Assembly: GCA_041552135.1 (NCBI GenBank)
Contig: JBFELL010000110.1
Coordinates: 1-9,344, forward strand
Reading direction: 5' to 3'
Origin: SZUA-186 sp041552135
Lineage (GTDB): Bacteria > Pseudomonadota > Gammaproteobacteria > UBA9214
DNA length: 9,344 nucleotides
The notes under the pieces were generated by a model. That model was not told the origin of the DNA, did not search any database, and worked only from the letters and a program-made list of their open reading frames with translations. The position numbers and the translations under genes were made by a program. Shown one piece after another: positions 5,995-9,344 of the stretch; position 1 is the stretch's first letter, and every line of letters begins with the position of its first letter.

Positions 5995-7331
5995 GGCTGT
6001 TCGTGTCCTGTCCTGTTGGCAGCCCCGATGCGGTCCTGCCACAGGCTCACCTTGTTCAATATCTCGTGGCCATCGAGTGTGGTCAGGCGGCGTTCCTTGA
6101 GCAGGTGCTGCCCGGCCACCCAGACATCGCTGACCTGTTCCCTGCCGCAAGCATATACCAGGTGCGAGACGGGGTCATAAACGGGTTGCGCTTCCAGGCT
6201 GTCCATGCGCACCGCCGTGATATCCGCCCACTTGCCCGCGGCCAGCGAGCCGGTCTCGTGGCCGACGCCCAGGGCATTGGCGCCGTTGAGTGTCGCCATG
6301 CGCAGTACGGTGTGCGCCGGCAGGGCGCTGGCATCGCCGCTGACGACCTTGCCAAGCAGCGCCGCGGTGCGCATTTCACCCAGCATGTCGAGGTCGTTGT
6401 TGCTGGCGGCGCCATCGGTGCCGAGCGCGATATTGATGCCGGCCGCGGCAAGCCCGGCAACCGGGCAGAATCCGCTGGCCAGTTTCAGGTTGGATTCCGG
6501 GCAATGCACGACATGTGCGCCGCTTTCGGCGAACTGCCGGATCTCCGCGTCCGACAGCCGGGTCATGTGTACGGCCAGCAGGGCAGGGGTCAGCAGACCC
6601 AGTTCCTGCAGCCGTTGCAGCGGTCGCTTGCCGGTCAGTTCGATCGCCCGGTCGACTTCATCTGCGGTTTCATGGATGTGCATGTGAATGCCGATGTCCA
6701 TTTCGTCGGCCAGCGTGCGGATATGCTCCAGTGGCTGGTCTGAGACCGTGTAGGGGGCATGGGGTGCGAAGACGGCCCTGACCAGCGGATCGCCGCGGTA
6801 GCGATCATGCACTGCCAGACCCTTGGAGATGTATTCATCGGCATCCTTTGCCCAGACCGTCGGAAAGTCGATGACGATCAGGCCGACACAGGCGCGCATG
6901 CCGCTGTGGGCGGCCACGCGGGCCGTGACGTCCGGGTAAAAATACATGTCGTTGAAGCAGGTCGTGCCGCTGCGCAGCATCTCCGCAATGGCAAGCTGGG
7001 TGCCATCATGCACGAACTCTTCATTGACCCAGCGCGATTCCGCCGGCCAGATGTGATCGTTCAGCCACTCGTTCAGCGGCAGGTCGTCGGCCAGGCCGCG
7101 CAGCAGTGACATGGCGGCATGGGTGTGGGCGTTGACCAGCCCGGGGATGAGCAGGTGGTGGTCGAGATCATGCTCCACGTCCCCCCGGTACGCGGTGCGT
7201 GCCTGGCCGGTTGGCAGCAGGTCGACGATGCGTCCCTCGTTGACGGCCAGGCTGTGGTGTCCGTAAATCGTGTCATCCGGTTCGACCGGAACAATCCAGC
7301 GGGCATGAATGAGTGTGTCGACTGTTTTCAT
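5991..7331 (-). CDS. mtaD: MtaD-type 5-methylthioadenosine/S-adenosylhomocysteine deaminase, 446 aa
   Basis: This is an amidohydrolase-superfamily deaminase of the TRZ/ATZ branch. In Pseudomonas the homologue in this position turns 5'-methylthioadenosine into methylthioinosine; others also act on S-adenosylhomocysteine. Metal ligands are visible: H69 and H71 in NAHTHAAMSLLRG (67-79), H218 in HMHIHET (216-222), H255 in AVHMT, and D306 in GTDGAASNN (304-312). E221 is the likely general acid/base, and HAPYT (191-195) is typical of the branch. N-terminal (1-65) and C-terminal (about 365-430) strands form the usual composite beta domain. The length is normal. The ATG at 7331 starts at the expected MKTVDTLIHARWIVP; no clear Shine-Dalgarno. 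First gene of the leftward operon, with its own candidate -10 upstream. The next salvage step (methylthioinosine phosphorylase) is absent here; MtnA, further down the pathway, lies at 8261-9307. Confidence 0.95.
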   Translation of the reverse strand: MKTVDTLIHARWIVPVEPDDTIYGHHSLAVNEGRIVDLLPTGQARTAYRGDVEHDLDHHLLIPGLVNAHTHAAMSLLRGLADDLPLNEWLNDHIWPAESRWVNEEFVHDGTQLAIAEMLRSGTTCFNDMYFYPDVTARVAAHSGMRACVGLIVIDFPTVWAKDADEYISKGLAVHDRYRGDPLVRAVFAPHAPYTVSDQPLEHIRTLADEMDIGIHMHIHETADEVDRAIELTGKRPLQRLQELGLLTPALLAVHMTRLSDAEIRQFAESGAHVVHCPESNLKLASGFCPVAGLAAAGINIALGTDGAASNNDLDMLGEMRTAALLGKVVSGDASALPAHTVLRMATLNGANALGVGHETGSLAAGKWADITAVRMDSLEAQPVYDPVSHLVYACGREQVSDVWVAGQHLLKERRLTTLDGHEILNKVSLWQDRIGAANRTGHEQP

Positions 7332-7369
7332 TGAAGGGTCGAATGAGTCGTTCTGACCGTGAATCAGCG

Positions 7370-7375
7370 AGTATA
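7370..7375 (-). promoter_or_regulatory. Candidate -10 box for the mtaD-ubiG-mupP-rmuC-SDR operon
   Basis: The minus strand reads TATACT, five of six matches to the consensus, 38 bases before the mtaD start and downstream of the terminator that ends the OmpA-family gene. That placement is what a separate operon promoter needs. The -35 region is GC-rich with no good hexamer at 16-18 bases, so an activator or a weak promoter would be required. Confidence 0.4.
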
Positions 7376-7402
7376 ACGGAGGTTGTTCGCGGGCCGGGAC
7401 AT

Positions 7403-7439
7403 AAAAAAACCCGCCGTCCGGCTTCCGGACGGCGGGTTT
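7403..7439 (-). terminator. Strong intrinsic terminator of the OmpA-family gene
   Basis: A perfect 15-pair stem (7407-7421 with 7425-7439) closes a three-base loop. On the minus strand it is followed by an unbroken run of seven T (A7 at 7403-7409 on the plus strand, three of which also pair). It starts 20 bases past the OmpA-family stop, in the right direction. It insulates that gene from the mtaD operon. On the plus strand only three T follow, so it should act mainly leftward. Confidence 0.95.
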
Positions 7440-7459
7440 CGGGTTACTGCATCAGACGT

Positions 7460-8092
7460 TTATTTCTGCACGTCTGCACCGACGTTGATTTCAACACGGC
7501 GGTTCTGGGCACGACCATCACGGGTACCGTTGTCGGCGATCGGCATGGACTCACCCTTGCCGCTGACATCGATAATGCCGGAGTCGATACCCTGTTCGAC
7601 CAGGTAGTTCTTCACCGAGGTTGCACGACGCAGCGACAGCTGCTCGTTGTATTCCTCGGGACCGGTGCTGTCGGTGTGGCCGATCACGTCGACGTCGACA
7701 ACCGAACCGCCCTTGGCCTTGATGTCGTCGGCCAGATCGCTTATGGCTGCCTTGCCGTCGTCTTTCAGCACATCGCTGTCGAAGTCGAACAGGGCCGTGG
7801 CAGAGATCGTGACCTTCTCATACACAGGCTGTGGTGGCGGAGCCGGTGGCGGAGGTGCTGCCTGTGCAACCGGTTCCGGGAACAGCTCGGGGTTACATTC
7901 CTTGGTGGCGGTTTCCTTGCTCCAGCTTGTCGTGTAGACGCACTTGCCGGAACTGTCCAGAACGACATGTCCGCCTGCGCTGCCCAGATAGGCTGAACCG
8001 GCCTTGCCGCCTTCGTGCGCGATTGCCACATTTGCCGACAGGGCAGTCGCGGCAACAATCGCCATCAGGCTTGTAATTCGGGATTTCTTCAT
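7460..8092 (-). CDS. OmpA-family peptidoglycan-binding outer-membrane/periplasmic protein, 210 aa
   Basis: Residues 1-25 are a signal peptide with AxA cleavage (A23-I24-A25). Residues 26-75 are a small domain with two Cys (C51, C66) that could form a disulfide; similar Asp-Ser-x-Gly...Cys...Glu-Cys segments precede the OmpA domain in many proteobacterial relatives. There is no room for an eight-stranded barrel. Residues 79-90 are a Pro/Ala linker (PPPP then PPP). Residues 92-207 are the OmpA C-terminal domain: ALFDFDSDVL (100-109) and GHTD...YN..LS.RRA. D141 and R156 have the spacing of the diaminopimelate-binding pair in OmpA. The protein probably sits in the periplasm holding peptidoglycan, possibly tied to the outer membrane by its N-terminal domain. 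The start at 8092 is set by AGGAG eight bases upstream and by the signal peptide. Single-gene unit: own promoter region and terminator. Confidence 0.95.
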   Translation of the reverse strand: MKKSRITSLMAIVAATALSANVAIAHEGGKAGSAYLGSAGGHVVLDSSGKCVYTTSWSKETATKECNPELFPEPVAQAAPPPPAPPPQPVYEKVTISATALFDFDSDVLKDDGKAAISDLADDIKAKGGSVVDVDVIGHTDSTGPEEYNEQLSLRRATSVKNYLVEQGIDSGIIDVSGKGESMPIADNGTRDGRAQNRRVEINVGADVQK

Positions 8093-8100
8093 TATCACCA

Positions 8101-8105
8101 CTCCT
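8101..8105 (-). promoter_or_regulatory. Shine-Dalgarno of the OmpA-family gene
   Basis: The minus strand reads AGGAG, eight bases before the ATG at 8092. It decides against in-frame upstream ATGs (8137 and 8161) and is the best ribosome binding site in the window, fitting an abundant envelope protein. Confidence 0.85.
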
Positions 8106-8150
8106 GTGTCTGCACATAAAAAATTGTTAAAGGGCATTCCTGTGTTGCGT

Positions 8151-8156
8151 ATTCTA
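8151..8156 (-). promoter_or_regulatory. Candidate -10 box of the OmpA-family gene
   Basis: The minus strand reads TAGAAT (five of six). A start about seven bases on gives a leader near 50 bases with the T-rich stretch and the AGGAG site. An inverted repeat CACA-TAT-TGTG (8159-8169) lies just upstream, between the -10 and the expected -35, where an operator could sit. No good -35 is seen at 16-18 bases. Confidence 0.4.
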
Positions 8157-8205
8157 GACACATATTGTGAGCAAAGCTAGTGGTGTAAAGGGGTTTTTTA
8201 ACGCC

Positions 8206-8211
8206 TAGAAT
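8206..8211 (+). promoter_or_regulatory. Candidate -10 box of mtnA
   Basis: TAGAAT on the plus strand mirrors the -10 candidate of the divergent OmpA-family gene. A start near 8218 would make the ATG at 8219 leaderless and favours the in-frame ATG at 8240 or 8261. No good -35 at 16-18 bases. Confidence 0.35.
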
Positions 8212-8260
8212 CAGACATATGAACGGACAAACCGATAATATGTGTTGCGCCGGTGCGACG

Positions 8261-9307
<1,047 letters not shown>

Positions 9308-9310
9308 TAA

Positions 9311-9339
9311 TGGCCCGAATCATCCCGCCAGGCGGGCCA
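9311..9339 (+). terminator. Inverted repeat after mtnA, possible terminator
   Basis: TGGCCCG (9311-9317) pairs with CGGGCCA (9333-9339) around a 15-base loop; a competing CCCGCC/GGCGGG pairing (9324-9329 and 9331-9336) lies inside. It begins four bases past the first stop codon. The window ends five bases later, so whether a T-run follows cannot be seen. Confidence 0.35.
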
Positions 9340-9344
9340 CAGGC

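Noticed and set aside
5452..6743. Long plus-strand open frames opposite ubiG and mtaD
   Set aside because: Antisense shadows of well-supported genes, with compositionally odd translations and no motifs.
8159..8169. CACA-TAT-TGTG as a CRP-type site
   Set aside because: The half sites are too short and close together, and point outward compared with TGTGA-N6-TCACA.

Overview
The window looks like a chromosomal segment of a GC-rich gammaproteobacterium. The evidence is a ubiquinone-pathway gene (ubiG), an outer-membrane OmpA-family gene, and a gene order mtnA / mtaD / ubiG / mupP-like / yciK-like SDR. From memory, this order resembles the block next to gyrA in Pseudomonas. The exact genus cannot be read from the sequence; an uncultured or purple-sulfur-type gammaproteobacterium would fit.

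Layout. Bases 1-314 hold no convincing gene. A rightward gene (315-2153) encodes a 612-residue exported protein of unknown function, with a multidomain, mostly beta-rich look. Bases 2154-2455 are noncoding, contain several small hairpins, and separate this isolated gene from the conserved block. From 7331 down to 2456 five genes run leftward as a likely operon: mtaD (MTA/SAH deaminase), ubiG (overlapping mtaD by 4 bases), a MupP/Gph-type HAD phosphatase, rmuC, and a YciK-like short-chain dehydrogenase. A separate leftward OmpA-family gene (7460-8092) lies upstream of the operon and is closed off by a strong intrinsic terminator (7403-7439). mtnA (8261-9307) runs rightward from a shared divergent intergenic region. 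The window ends in an inverted repeat just past mtnA.

How the genes fit together. MtaD and MtnA are two steps of methylthioadenosine (MTA) salvage by the deamination route. The phosphorylase step between them is not in the window. MtaD-type enzymes may also deaminate S-adenosylhomocysteine, the by-product of methyltransferases such as the neighbouring UbiG. The HAD phosphatase matches what I remember of MupP (peptidoglycan recycling) better than it matches Gph, and it sits in the same place. RmuC (genome stability) and the OmpA-family protein look like insertions into the conserved order.

Most of the window is ordinary housekeeping sequence. I see no clear undescribed system. The least explained items are the 612-residue exported protein, the loss of the catalytic Ser in the SDR, and a consensus -10 box almost touching the SDR start codon.
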